DNA of 64,000 bases from Deltaproteobacteria bacterium (GTDB lineage: Bacteria; SAR324; JACQKK01). The notes under the pieces were generated by a model. That model did not search any database. It saw only the letters and a program-made list of their open reading frames with translations, and had not been told where the DNA came from. The stretch is from positions 41,881 through 105,880 of the forward strand of contig JAOUEW010000006.1 in NCBI GenBank assembly GCA_029858505.1, in the 5' to 3' direction. The position numbers were made by a program, and so were the translations under genes. Numbering within the stretch: the first letter of the stretch is position 1; the number at the start of each line of letters is the position of its first letter. Shown piece after piece: positions 24,250 through 30,537 of the stretch.

Positions 24250-24590
24250 GAAAGACCTTATCGGTTGGTATGGAGAAAATTGAGACGGGTGGATGCGGAA
24301 AAACCCGATTGGGGGCGTGCCTGCCGGTCCGTCAGCGTTGGGTTGTCGGCCCTGACCACCGTGTGATGCCTTACACGTTTTCCGTCCTCGCTGTACTGTG
24401 CTTGCCGTGATTGCTTTGCTGGCTCTGCCGAACGTTTCGTTTGAACAGGCTTTCCAAAACTGATTCGCCCGGTTTCCCCTCCCTGGGCCTGTTTTTTCCA
24501 GGAATAGCGGCCCAAGAATGGGCGCCCCCCATCATACCACGGGGGGCCCAGAACGCGGGGCACAGACATGCCAGCCCGGTTGAAAACCGG
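24250..24590 (-). other. Long acpP-fabF spacer with hairpins
   Basis: No gene is seen. Just after the acpP stop the minus strand can form ccggtt-ttc-aaccgg (24576-24590). Further on, gggccccccgtgg...ggggggcgccc forms a GC-rich stem (24520-24549, one bulge), then cctgg-aaaaaa-cagg. These could slow transcription or protect the acpP message, which cells usually need in excess over fabF. None has a proper T-run. Confidence 0.4.
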
Positions 24591-24821
24591 TTAGCGGTTT
24601 TCGTTGATGTAGTCGATGGCCGATTGCACGGTGGTGATTTTTTCGGCTTCGTCATCGGGAATTTCGATGCCAAACTCTTCTTCAAACGCCATCACCAACT
24701 CCACGGTATCCAGGGAGTCGGCCCCCAGGTCGTCCACAAAATGGGAGGTGTTCTTGATTTCGCCCAATTCCACGTTCAATTGCTCGGCGATGATTTGTTT
24801 GACCTTGGCTTCGATTTCCAT
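24591..24821 (-). CDS. acpP: Acyl carrier protein
   Basis: A 76-residue acidic four-helix carrier. Ser36 in G-A-D-S-L-D-T-V-E is the phosphopantetheine attachment site. The sequence [16 protein letters not shown] is the classic helix II-III region. A strong aaggag lies ten bases before the ATG. It stands between fabG and fabF, as in most bacteria, with a terminator-like hairpin just upstream and a long spacer downstream, suggesting it is expressed at its own level. Confidence 0.97.
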   Translation of the reverse strand: MEIEAKVKQIIAEQLNVELGEIKNTSHFVDDLGADSLDTVELVMAFEEEFGIEIPDDEAEKITTVQSAIDYINENR

Positions 24822-24841
24822 GACAAGCTCTCCTTAGGTTG

Positions 24842-24863
24842 AAAAACACCCGTTTTCCGGGTG
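24842..24863 (-). terminator. Terminator-like hairpin between fabG and acpP
   Basis: On the minus strand cacccg (24863-24858), loop gaaaa, cgggtg (24852-24847) is followed by ttttt (24846-24842), a compact intrinsic-terminator shape. It lies just before the acpP ribosome site, so it may end part of the fabG transcripts or act as an attenuator. A TTGACA -35-like box (24894-24889) precedes it without a clear -10. Confidence 0.5.
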
Positions 24864-24932
24864 GACATTGGCGGTTTTACCAGGCTTTTGTCAAATACGG
24901 GATGGCCCGGCGGATGTCAATAGGGGGATCGG

Positions 24933-25670
24933 TTAGTACATTCCACCATTGATATGCAAGGTGGTGCCGGTAATGTATCCGGCATCCTCACCTGCCAAAA
25001 AGCACACGGCCTTGGCAATTTCTTCGGCCCGGCCCATGCGCCCCAGGGGCACGTTGGCCAAAATGGCCTTGGTCTGCTCTTCGTTCAGTTCGGCGGTCAT
25101 GTCGGTTTCAATAAACCCGGGGGCCACGGCGTTGCAGGTAATGTTGCGCGAACCCACTTCCTTGGCCAAAGACTTGGTGAAACCGGTCATGGCGGCCTTG
25201 GCACTGGCGTAATTCACCTGGCCGGGGTTGCCGGTGTGCCCCACCACCGAGGTGATGTTGATGACCCGTCCCCAGCGTTGCTTCACCATGGTTTTAATCA
25301 CGGCCCGGGTGGTGTGGAACACGCCGTCCAGGTTCACCCCCATCACTTGGCGCCAGTCGTCTTCTTTCATCCGCATAAACAACTGATCGCGGGTAATTCC
25401 GGCGTTGTTCACCAGAATGTGCAGCCCCCCCAGGGTGGCCACGGTTTCCTCCACCGCTTTTTCCATGGCGGCAGGGTCCGACACGTCCGCGGGGAAATAC
25501 AGGCACTTACGGCCGGTTTTTTCCACCTCGGCCTGCACCGCCCGGCCCTGTTCTGGGGTGCGGTTGGTGAACGCCACGTTGGCGCCCGCCTTGGCCAGCT
25601 CCAGCAGAATGGCTTTGCCAATTCCCCGGCCCCCGCCAGTCACGAAGGCCACTTTGTTTTCCAAACTCAT
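24933..25670 (-). CDS. fabG: 3-Oxoacyl-ACP reductase
   Basis: A 245-residue short-chain dehydrogenase that reduces beta-ketoacyl-ACP with NADPH. The cofactor loop TGGGRGIG (about 11-18), N-N-A-G at 88-91, and the catalytic set Ser141, Tyr154 and Lys158 (Y-A-S-A-K) are intact. The C-terminal G-x-T-L-H-I-N-G-G-M-Y is the FabG signature that separates it from other SDRs. It lies between fabD and acpP, 282 bases after fabD. Confidence 0.96.
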   Translation of the reverse strand: MSLENKVAFVTGGGRGIGKAILLELAKAGANVAFTNRTPEQGRAVQAEVEKTGRKCLYFPADVSDPAAMEKAVEETVATLGGLHILVNNAGITRDQLFMRMKEDDWRQVMGVNLDGVFHTTRAVIKTMVKQRWGRVINITSVVGHTGNPGQVNYASAKAAMTGFTKSLAKEVGSRNITCNAVAPGFIETDMTAELNEEQTKAILANVPLGRMGRAEEIAKAVCFLAGEDAGYITGTTLHINGGMY

Positions 25671-25739
25671 CAGCGATTCGTCCCTTTTGAATGAACAACC
25701 ATCATTTATTCATAGCAATACAAGATATTCAAACCTAAC

Positions 25740-25825
25740 GAGACCTTTGCGTAACCTATTTTTTTCCATCCCCCTGCCCCCAATCCCTCTTTTCACGGCC
25801 AAAACTCTGGTGAGACAAAGGTCTC
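25740..25825. repeat. Short inverted-repeat element, MITE-like
   Basis: gagacctttg (25740-25749) and caaaggtctc (25816-25825) are perfect 10-base inverted ends of an 86-bp AT-richer segment between fabG and fabD. The outward bases are taac and aact, suggesting but not proving a short target duplication. No gene is inside. It could be a small non-autonomous element or a large hairpin. Confidence 0.4.
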
Positions 25826-25952
25826 AACTATTCAAAGATACTCATAACCAGCTTCATCTTGGCAAAGCGTGCGGCGGCGTTCGCAACACACCAATCTCTC
25901 GTTCAATCAAAATCCCGGCGCTAGGCAGAAACTTGACGCACGGGTGCATTCG

Positions 25953-26870
25953 CTACGAAAACAACGCCTTCAGCACCGCCTGCAGAGATTCATCATCCCC
26001 CACGTTATAGGTCGTGAGGGATTTGTCAATGCGCTTGTTCAGCCCGGCCAGCACCTTGCCGTGGCCCAGTTCCACCATGGTGGTGATGCCCTGGGCGGCC
26101 ATGGCCCGCACCCCCGTGTCCCAGCGCACCGGGCTGGTGATCTGCTTCACCAGGGAGGGGAGGAAATCTCCCGCCCGATTGAGGAGGCGGTTGTCTACGT
26201 TCACCACCACCGGGCACTGGGCGTCTACAAACGAAATCCCCTTCAGCACGGCTTCCATGGCCTGGGCCGCTGGCGCCATGAGGGGCGAATGAAAGGGCGC
26301 GCTGACGGCCAACATTTTACCCTTGGCCCGGGCCAGCACCCGCTCCACCGCTTGGGTGTGCCCGGAAATCACGATTTGTCCGGGAGCGTTGAAGTTGGCG
26401 GGACCCACCACTTGGCCCTTGGCCTCTTCGGCGCACAGGGCTTCCAATTCGGGGCCTTCCATGCCCAACACCGCCGCCATGGCACCCACCCCCACCGGGG
26501 TGGCCTGCTGCATGAATTTCCCCCGTTGATGGACGGCCTTCACCGCGTCGGAGAAGGACAGCACCCCGGCCGCCACCAGGGCGGAGTATTCGCCCAGGCT
26601 GTGGCCCGCCACCATGCGGGGGGCCGCGTTGGCCGATTGGGCCAGCAGGCGCTGGGCAATCACCGACACGGTCAAAATGGCCGGTTGGGCGTTTTGGGTT
26701 AGGCCCAGGGTGTCTTCGGGCCCTTCCAGGCACAGGGTTTTCAGGTCAAACCCCAGGGCATCGTTGGCTTCGGCAAACAGGTCCCGGGCCAGGGGGTGGG
26801 CGTCTACAAACCCCTTGCCCATGCCCACCGCCTGAGAGCCCTGTCCGGGAAAAAGAAAGGCCAGAGTCAC
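25953..26870 (-). CDS. fabD: Malonyl-CoA:ACP transacylase
   Basis: A 305-residue enzyme that loads malonyl groups onto ACP. The N-terminal F-P-G-Q-G-S-Q, nucleophile Ser91 in G-H-S-L-G-E-Y, Arg118-area QRGKFMQ, and catalytic His194 in A-P-F-H-S-P-L-M are all present. It is normal in length. It follows rpmF by 23 bases; the plsX and fabH genes that usually stand between rpmF and fabD are absent here. Confidence 0.96.
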   Translation of the reverse strand: MTLAFLFPGQGSQAVGMGKGFVDAHPLARDLFAEANDALGFDLKTLCLEGPEDTLGLTQNAQPAILTVSVIAQRLLAQSANAAPRMVAGHSLGEYSALVAAGVLSFSDAVKAVHQRGKFMQQATPVGVGAMAAVLGMEGPELEALCAEEAKGQVVGPANFNAPGQIVISGHTQAVERVLARAKGKMLAVSAPFHSPLMAPAAQAMEAVLKGISFVDAQCPVVVNVDNRLLNRAGDFLPSLVKQITSPVRWDTGVRAMAAQGITTMVELGHGKVLAGLNKRIDKSLTTYNVGDDESLQAVLKALFS

Positions 26871-26893
26871 GGGTGTTCCTTATGGGTGGCGGT

Positions 26894-27076
26894 TTAGTAG
26901 TTTTCGACCTGCACCACTTCTTTGCCTTTGAAGTGCCCGCACTTGGGGCACACCCGGTGCAAAAGAATGGCCTCCTGGCAGTTTCCGCACTTCACCAGGG
27001 AAGGCGCCTTTAGGGCGTGGTGGCTGCGGCGGGTGTTTTTCTTGCGCTTTGAAGTTCTATCCTGTGGTACGGCCAT
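26894..27076 (-). CDS. rpmF: 50S ribosomal protein L32
   Basis: A 60-residue basic protein starting MAVPQ, with R-R-S-H-H near residue 18 and the zinc ribbon C-G-N-C...C-P-K-C-G (four Cys). It is the zinc-binding form of L32, not the Cys-free paralogue. It is coupled in the conserved yceD-rpmF pair. Confidence 0.96.
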   Translation of the reverse strand: MAVPQDRTSKRKKNTRRSHHALKAPSLVKCGNCQEAILLHRVCPKCGHFKGKEVVQVENY

Positions 27077-27117
27077 GGTCCGGCTCCGGTGTGGAATGGT
27101 GAAAAAGAAAGTAAAAA

Positions 27118-27795
27118 CTATTCCGTTGGTTTCAGTAAATCTTTCAGCCCGGCAAAGGGGTGGTGGCTATCCTCGGCGGGGCAGCCGCAGGGGCCTTCGT
27201 TCAGGTTGTGCCCGCAGCGGGGGCAAAGCCCCTGGCAATCCTCACGGCAATGGCGTTGGGGCGGCAGGGCCAGCAGTATTTGCTCTTCCACCAACAGGTC
27301 CAGGTCCACCGTATCGCCAGAGAAAAACACCTGCTCCAGCTCTCCCGTTGTCCATTCGAATCCATCTAAATCTACGTTCAGCCCCCCGCTGGAATCTCCC
27401 CCCTCAAAATCCACGCGCCCCCCGATCACTCCCCCCCCCTTCCATTCTGCCCGGCCATGGTCCCCCAGGCTTGGTTCCCCTTTGGTATTTCCTTTGGCGT
27501 GTCCGGCGGGCCCCGGTTCGTGAATCAGTTCCACCGCCAGGGTGTCGGTCACTTCCACCCTCAAGGGGGCTAGGCAGCGGTCGCACAGGGCGGCGGGCTT
27601 GGCCCCCACGGTTCCTTCGGCGAAGATACGGTCGTCTCGCCGCCATAGGGTCAGGGTGCCCTCGGCTTGGCTGCCGGGCATACCGGCTGCGGGTTGGGGG
27701 CCGGTTAGTTCCACCAGCCGGGCCATAAGGGCTAGGTTAACCTTCACCTGCCAAGTGCGGGGGTCCACCCCAATTTGTGCCACCGGAATCTTCAC
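27118..27795 (-). CDS. yceD: YceD/DUF177 protein, 23S rRNA accumulation
   Basis: A 225-residue member of the DUF177 family, which accompanies rpmF in most bacteria and is linked to 23S rRNA accumulation. Seen here: C-D-R-C-L-A-P near residues 90-96, a long Gly/Asp-rich variable insert (about 120-145), V-D-L-D-L-L-V-E-E-Q-I-L-L-A-L-P, and a Cys-rich C-terminal stretch C-x3-C-x3-C-P-x-C-G-x5-G-P-C-G-C that should bind zinc. The family often has the C-x3-C-x-G-L-C-x2-C-G form. It is the first gene of the rpmF-fab operon. Confidence 0.85.
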   Translation of the reverse strand: MKIPVAQIGVDPRTWQVKVNLALMARLVELTGPQPAAGMPGSQAEGTLTLWRRDDRIFAEGTVGAKPAALCDRCLAPLRVEVTDTLAVELIHEPGPAGHAKGNTKGEPSLGDHGRAEWKGGGVIGGRVDFEGGDSSGGLNVDLDGFEWTTGELEQVFFSGDTVDLDLLVEEQILLALPPQRHCREDCQGLCPRCGHNLNEGPCGCPAEDSHHPFAGLKDLLKPTE

Positions 27796-27878
27796 TGAAT
27801 TTTCACGGTATCTTTATTCCTGATGCGTCATGACAACACCCAGGCACACGACCCGGTTACACTGTAAAAAGTTTTTTT

Positions 27879-27902
27879 CATTACAGAGTCTTCGCTGTAA
27901 TG
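27879..27902. promoter_or_regulatory. Perfect 8-bp palindrome upstream of yceD
   Basis: cattacag (27879-27886) and ctgtaatg (27895-27902) are perfectly complementary around agtcttcg. It lies between the predicted promoter and yceD, in the leader. A second, bulged stem (ggctgtt...cacggca with tgcccgtgaaacagcc) occupies about 27910-27967. The leader is therefore structured; an operator, attenuator or RNA element is possible. Confidence 0.35.
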
Positions 27903-27997
27903 TTTTGAGGCTGTTGTTTCGTCACGGCAACCGGCAGGGCTTCACCCCTGATGCCCGTGAAACAGCCAGCAAAACGCTGAAAACACCGGAAACAATC

Positions 27998-28026
27998 AGG
28001 CTAAATTTTCGGGAGGGTCTTGTCAA
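27998..28026 (-). promoter_or_regulatory. Predicted sigma70 promoter of yceD-rpmF-fab
   Basis: On the minus strand TTGACA (28026-28021) and TAGCCT (28003-27998) are separated by exactly 17 bases. It lies about 200 bases upstream of yceD, which leaves a long leader that contains two stem-loops. Confidence 0.45.
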
Positions 28027-28046
28027 GAAATCCTGTGGCTGGCGCT

Positions 28047-28319
28047 TCATGCCCGGACCAGGGTCCAAACCCCCACCGCCACAAACCCCACGCCCGCAAC
28101 CACGTGCAACGCGCGAGGATGCAGCCAGCGGGAAACCAAGTCTCCCGCCAGCACGCCCAGCCCCGCCGCCAACACCAACGCCATGGCGGCGGCTAAAAAC
28201 ACCGTAATTTTCCCGTTTTCCTGGTCGGCGGAAAACAACAGGGTGGCCAGTTGGGTTTTATCCCCCAACTCGGCCAAAAACACCGTGGAAAGCACGGTAA
28301 AAAACAGTTTCATATCCAT
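28047..28319 (-). CDS. UPF0016/GDT1-family cation transporter, single domain
   Basis: A 90-residue membrane protein with three hydrophobic helices and the family motif E-L-G-D-K-T-Q (about 17-23). Members of this family (eukaryotic TMEM165/Gdt1, bacterial MneA/Mnx) move Mn2+ or Ca2+. Most have two copies of the motif in about 200 residues; this is a one-motif form and would have to work as a dimer or with a partner. It starts three bases after the stop of a His/Asp-rich secreted protein, so the two are probably made together. Confidence 0.8.
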   Translation of the reverse strand: MDMKLFFTVLSTVFLAELGDKTQLATLLFSADQENGKITVFLAAAMALVLAAGLGVLAGDLVSRWLHPRALHVVAGVGFVAVGVWTLVRA

Positions 28320-28322
28320 AGA

Positions 28323-28607
28323 TTAGTGGCGATTTCCGCGCTCTTGGCCCTTCCCTTTTCCCTTGGCGCCCTTGCCTTGCTTGTCTTCCTTGGCGCCCTT
28401 CTTTTCTTTCATATCCTTATGTTTTTCCTTCTCTTTTTTTCCTTTTTCATGACTATCGTCATCCTCATGATCGTCATGGTCGTCCATTTCTTCATGGGCG
28501 GCTTTGTCGTCGGCCCGCGCAGGAGACACCAGAGGTCCAGCGCCCAAGCCCAACACAAACGCCAGGGCCAAAGCAGAGATCCATTTCAACAGAGATTGAA
28601 GTTTCAT
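28323..28607 (-). CDS. Secreted His/Asp/Lys-rich small protein
   Basis: A 94-residue protein with a clear signal peptide (basic start, hydrophobic LALAFVLGLGAG, cleavage near ARA-DDK). The mature part is low complexity: an acidic His-rich block D-D-H-D-D-H-E-D-D-D-S-H (about 42-53) and then a Lys/Gly-rich tail. The block resembles metal-binding stretches. The next gene, three bases on, is a putative Mn/Ca transporter, so a periplasmic metal buffer or donor is a reasonable guess. No known family is recognised. Confidence 0.65.
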   Translation of the reverse strand: MKLQSLLKWISALALAFVLGLGAGPLVSPARADDKAAHEEMDDHDDHEDDDSHEKGKKEKEKHKDMKEKKGAKEDKQGKGAKGKGKGQERGNRH

Positions 28608-28666
28608 ATTCTCGCCTCGGAAAAGGGGTGAACAGCCCAGGGGAAGTCAACATCCTATGTCTCATG

Positions 28667-28703
28667 AAAAAAACCCGGCGGGGTTTCCCTCGCCGGGTTT
28701 CTT
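28667..28703 (-). terminator. Intrinsic terminator of the Ala/Pro peptide gene
   Basis: aacccggcg and cgccgggtt form a nine-base stem; on the minus strand it is followed by a T-run (aaaaaaa at 28667-28673 on the plus strand). It lies just after the stop of the 52-residue secreted peptide. Confidence 0.75.
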
Positions 28704-28724
28704 CAAACACGCCCAAGAAAACTA

Positions 28725-28883
28725 CTACTTGGCGGGAGCGGCAGGAGCGGCAGGAGCGGCGGCAGGAGCGGCTTCTTTCTTAGGAGCGGCTTTCTTGCCT
28801 TTTTTGGCCATGGCGCCAGAGGCCATGGTCAAGCCAAACAGAACGGCGGTCAACAAAGCAACCAGCATGTTGGTGCGTTTCAT
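28725..28883 (-). CDS. Small secreted Ala/Pro/Lys-rich peptide (copy 1)
   Basis: A 52-residue product starting MKRTNMLVALLTAVLFGLT, a signal peptide ending near ASGAMA. The mature part is about 25 residues of Lys, Ala and Pro ending AAPAAPAK. A good ribosome site (agagga) precedes the ATG at 28883. The gene has its own terminator. It is a clear paralogue of the gene at 29101-29289, with nearly the same signal peptide. Function unknown; a periplasmic or envelope peptide is likely. Confidence 0.65.
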   Translation of the reverse strand: MKRTNMLVALLTAVLFGLTMASGAMAKKGKKAAPKKEAAPAAAPAAPAAPAK

Positions 28884-29043
28884 GTTTCCTCTTGTAGTGG
28901 AGTGTTGTTGAAAGGGCCCGGGCGAATTGGCCGGGTTAACAGTTATATTACCTATCCCTTCAAAAAAAACCAACGGAATAATTTTGAGGAGATGGTTTTT
29001 TAAACGCCTCGCCCTTGGATAGAGACCCCCCCCTCCATAACAA

Positions 29044-29085
29044 CAAAAAAACCCGGTGTGGTTTCCCACACCGGGTCTTTTTTTT
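29044..29085. terminator. Bidirectional intrinsic terminator
   Basis: A perfect stem acccggtgtgg/ccacaccgggt with loop tttc, flanked by aaaaaaa on the left and tttttttt on the right, so it works on either strand. It closes the minus-strand peptide gene at 29101-29289. It resembles the terminator of the paralogue at 28667, which points to duplication of the whole unit. Confidence 0.8.
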
Positions 29086-29100
29086 GCCCAGCCAAAACAA

Positions 29101-29289
29101 CTACTTCTTGGCGGGAGCGGCAGCAGGAGCAGCAGCAGGAGCGGCGGCAGGAGCAGCAGCAGGAGCAGCGGCGGCCTTGTCGTCTTTCTTGGCATCTTTC
29201 TTGGCTTTGTCGGCAGCCATGGCGCCAGTAGACAGGGTCAGACCAAACACAACGGCAGTCATCAAAGCAACCAGATTGGTGCGTTTCAT
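29101..29289 (-). CDS. Small secreted Ala/Pro/Lys-rich peptide (copy 2)
   Basis: A 62-residue product starting MKRTNLVALMTAVVFGLTL at the ATG at 29289, with a signal peptide ending near STGAMA. The mature part has a Lys/Asp block (DKAKKDAKKDDK) followed by a regular A-A-A-P repeat ending PAKK. The signal peptide matches copy 1 almost residue for residue, while the mature parts share composition more than sequence. It has its own terminator. Function unknown. Confidence 0.65.
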   Translation of the reverse strand: MKRTNLVALMTAVVFGLTLSTGAMAADKAKKDAKKDDKAAAAPAAAPAAAPAAAPAAAPAKK

Positions 29290-29390
29290 GTGTATTCCCT
29301 TATGGTTTGATTGTGGTGTTTTTGACAGTTGGCTTCCAGGCGATGATCCGCTGGAGGCCATGGATATAATATCAAGCCCCCATAAAAACG

Positions 29391-30527
29391 CTATAGGTCA
29401 TTATTATGCGACTCTGCTGGCTTGGGAGGGAGGCGTTTTAACCAAGCTTGGAAAAACGTTTCCCAGTCGGCCCCGGTGGTCACGGCCATGTCTAGCACCC
29501 ACAATCGCTCTGGCGTTTTCAGGCGTCCCGCCAGTTTCACCCCGTCTTTCTCTGTGGTGAGCCACAGGGGTCCGGTCTCCTCGCCAGGCGGCTCCTGCAG
29601 CCAGCCGTTCAATTGGCTCACCGCCCCCGGTCCGTAGGGGTCATGATCGGGAAAGGCCTCCAGCCGCGCCACCCTGGCCCCCAGGCCTTCCACCGTGCGG
29701 GCAACCCCCTGGGGCTGGGCCAGGGCGCACACCAGGTTCACTTGCCGCCCAGCCAAGCTTTCCGGCGGTCGGGTCTCTTTGCCATCCAGGCGCCGCAGCT
29801 GGAGGGCCTGCCAGCCAAAGGTAAACACCGGCCGCTCCAGCCCCAGCCCCGCCAGCACGGCTTTCACCCGCTTGGCCGTATCTGGGCCGCTTTTGGTGCA
29901 CACAATGGCATCGGCCCGGACCAGGGCCCCCAGGGGTTCCCGCAGCCAGCCGCAGGGCAGCAGGCGCCCGCCGCCAAATTCTCGGCTGCCATCAACCAGC
30001 AGCAGGTTCAGGTCTCGGGCCAGGGCCCGGTGCTGAAAGCCGTCATCTAACAACAGCAGCCCAGGGCGGTCCCACAGCAGGGCCAAGCGCCCGGCCTCTG
30101 CCCGGCGGCTGGAGACATACACGGGCAGGTTGGGGTCCCCCTTGGCCAGCATGGCGGGCTCATCCCCCAGCCGGGCCGGGTCGGCCAGGGCCCCTTCCCG
30201 TTCCAGGGCCCGGCTCACGCGGTCGGCTCCCCGGCGGCGGTACCCCCGGCTGATCACCGCCGACTTGATTCCAAATGCTTCCACAGTGCGGGCCAGGTGC
30301 CGCACCACGGGGGTTTTCCCGGTGCCGCCAGCCGTCAGGTTTCCCACGCTGATCACAGGAACTCCCAGGCGCTCCACGGGCAGCAGCCCGAAAGAGTACA
30401 GGGCGTTTCGCAGGCGCACCAAACCGCCATACAACACCCCCAGGGGCCACAACATCAGGCAAACAGGGAAAGAAACAGGGGGGGACACCGGGGGAAATGC
30501 AGGGGGCGGAGATTCCGTGGAGACCAT
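29391..30527 (-). CDS. lpxK: Tetraacyldisaccharide 4'-kinase
   Basis: A 378-residue inner-membrane-associated kinase that phosphorylates the lipid A disaccharide. The P-loop V-G-N-L-T-A-G-G-T-G-K-T-P-V (about residues 66-80) and the D-D-G-F-Q-H-R (metal/catalytic) motif are both intact, with S-R-G-Y-R-R between them and L-T-T-E-K-D-G-V-K near the end. One N-terminal hydrophobic segment anchors it. The ATG at 30527 (MVSTES) follows the stop of the FG-GAP gene by ten bases. A Pro-rich stretch of about 20 residues at the start is not usual. Confidence 0.93.
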   Translation of the reverse strand: MVSTESPPPAFPPVSPPVSFPVCLMLWPLGVLYGGLVRLRNALYSFGLLPVERLGVPVISVGNLTAGGTGKTPVVRHLARTVEAFGIKSAVISRGYRRRGADRVSRALEREGALADPARLGDEPAMLAKGDPNLPVYVSSRRAEAGRLALLWDRPGLLLLDDGFQHRALARDLNLLLVDGSREFGGGRLLPCGWLREPLGALVRADAIVCTKSGPDTAKRVKAVLAGLGLERPVFTFGWQALQLRRLDGKETRPPESLAGRQVNLVCALAQPQGVARTVEGLGARVARLEAFPDHDPYGPGAVSQLNGWLQEPPGEETGPLWLTTEKDGVKLAGRLKTPERLWVLDMAVTTGADWETFFQAWLKRLPPKPAESHNNDL

Positions 30528-30537
30528 GAAATGGGCC

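Noticed and set aside
22564..24366. Very long antisense frames opposite gcvH/fabF, gltB (55542-58121) and the MFS gene (1493-2797)
   Set aside because: They mirror strongly coding GC-rich genes and give Gly/His/Gln-rich nonsense; this is expected from codon bias on the other strand.
27903..28020. Riboswitch (manganese yybP-ykoY or other) linked to the UPF0016 gene
   Set aside because: The structured leader is upstream of yceD and downstream of the UPF0016 gene. The sequence before the UPF0016 operon is short and does not match the aptamer consensus as I know it.
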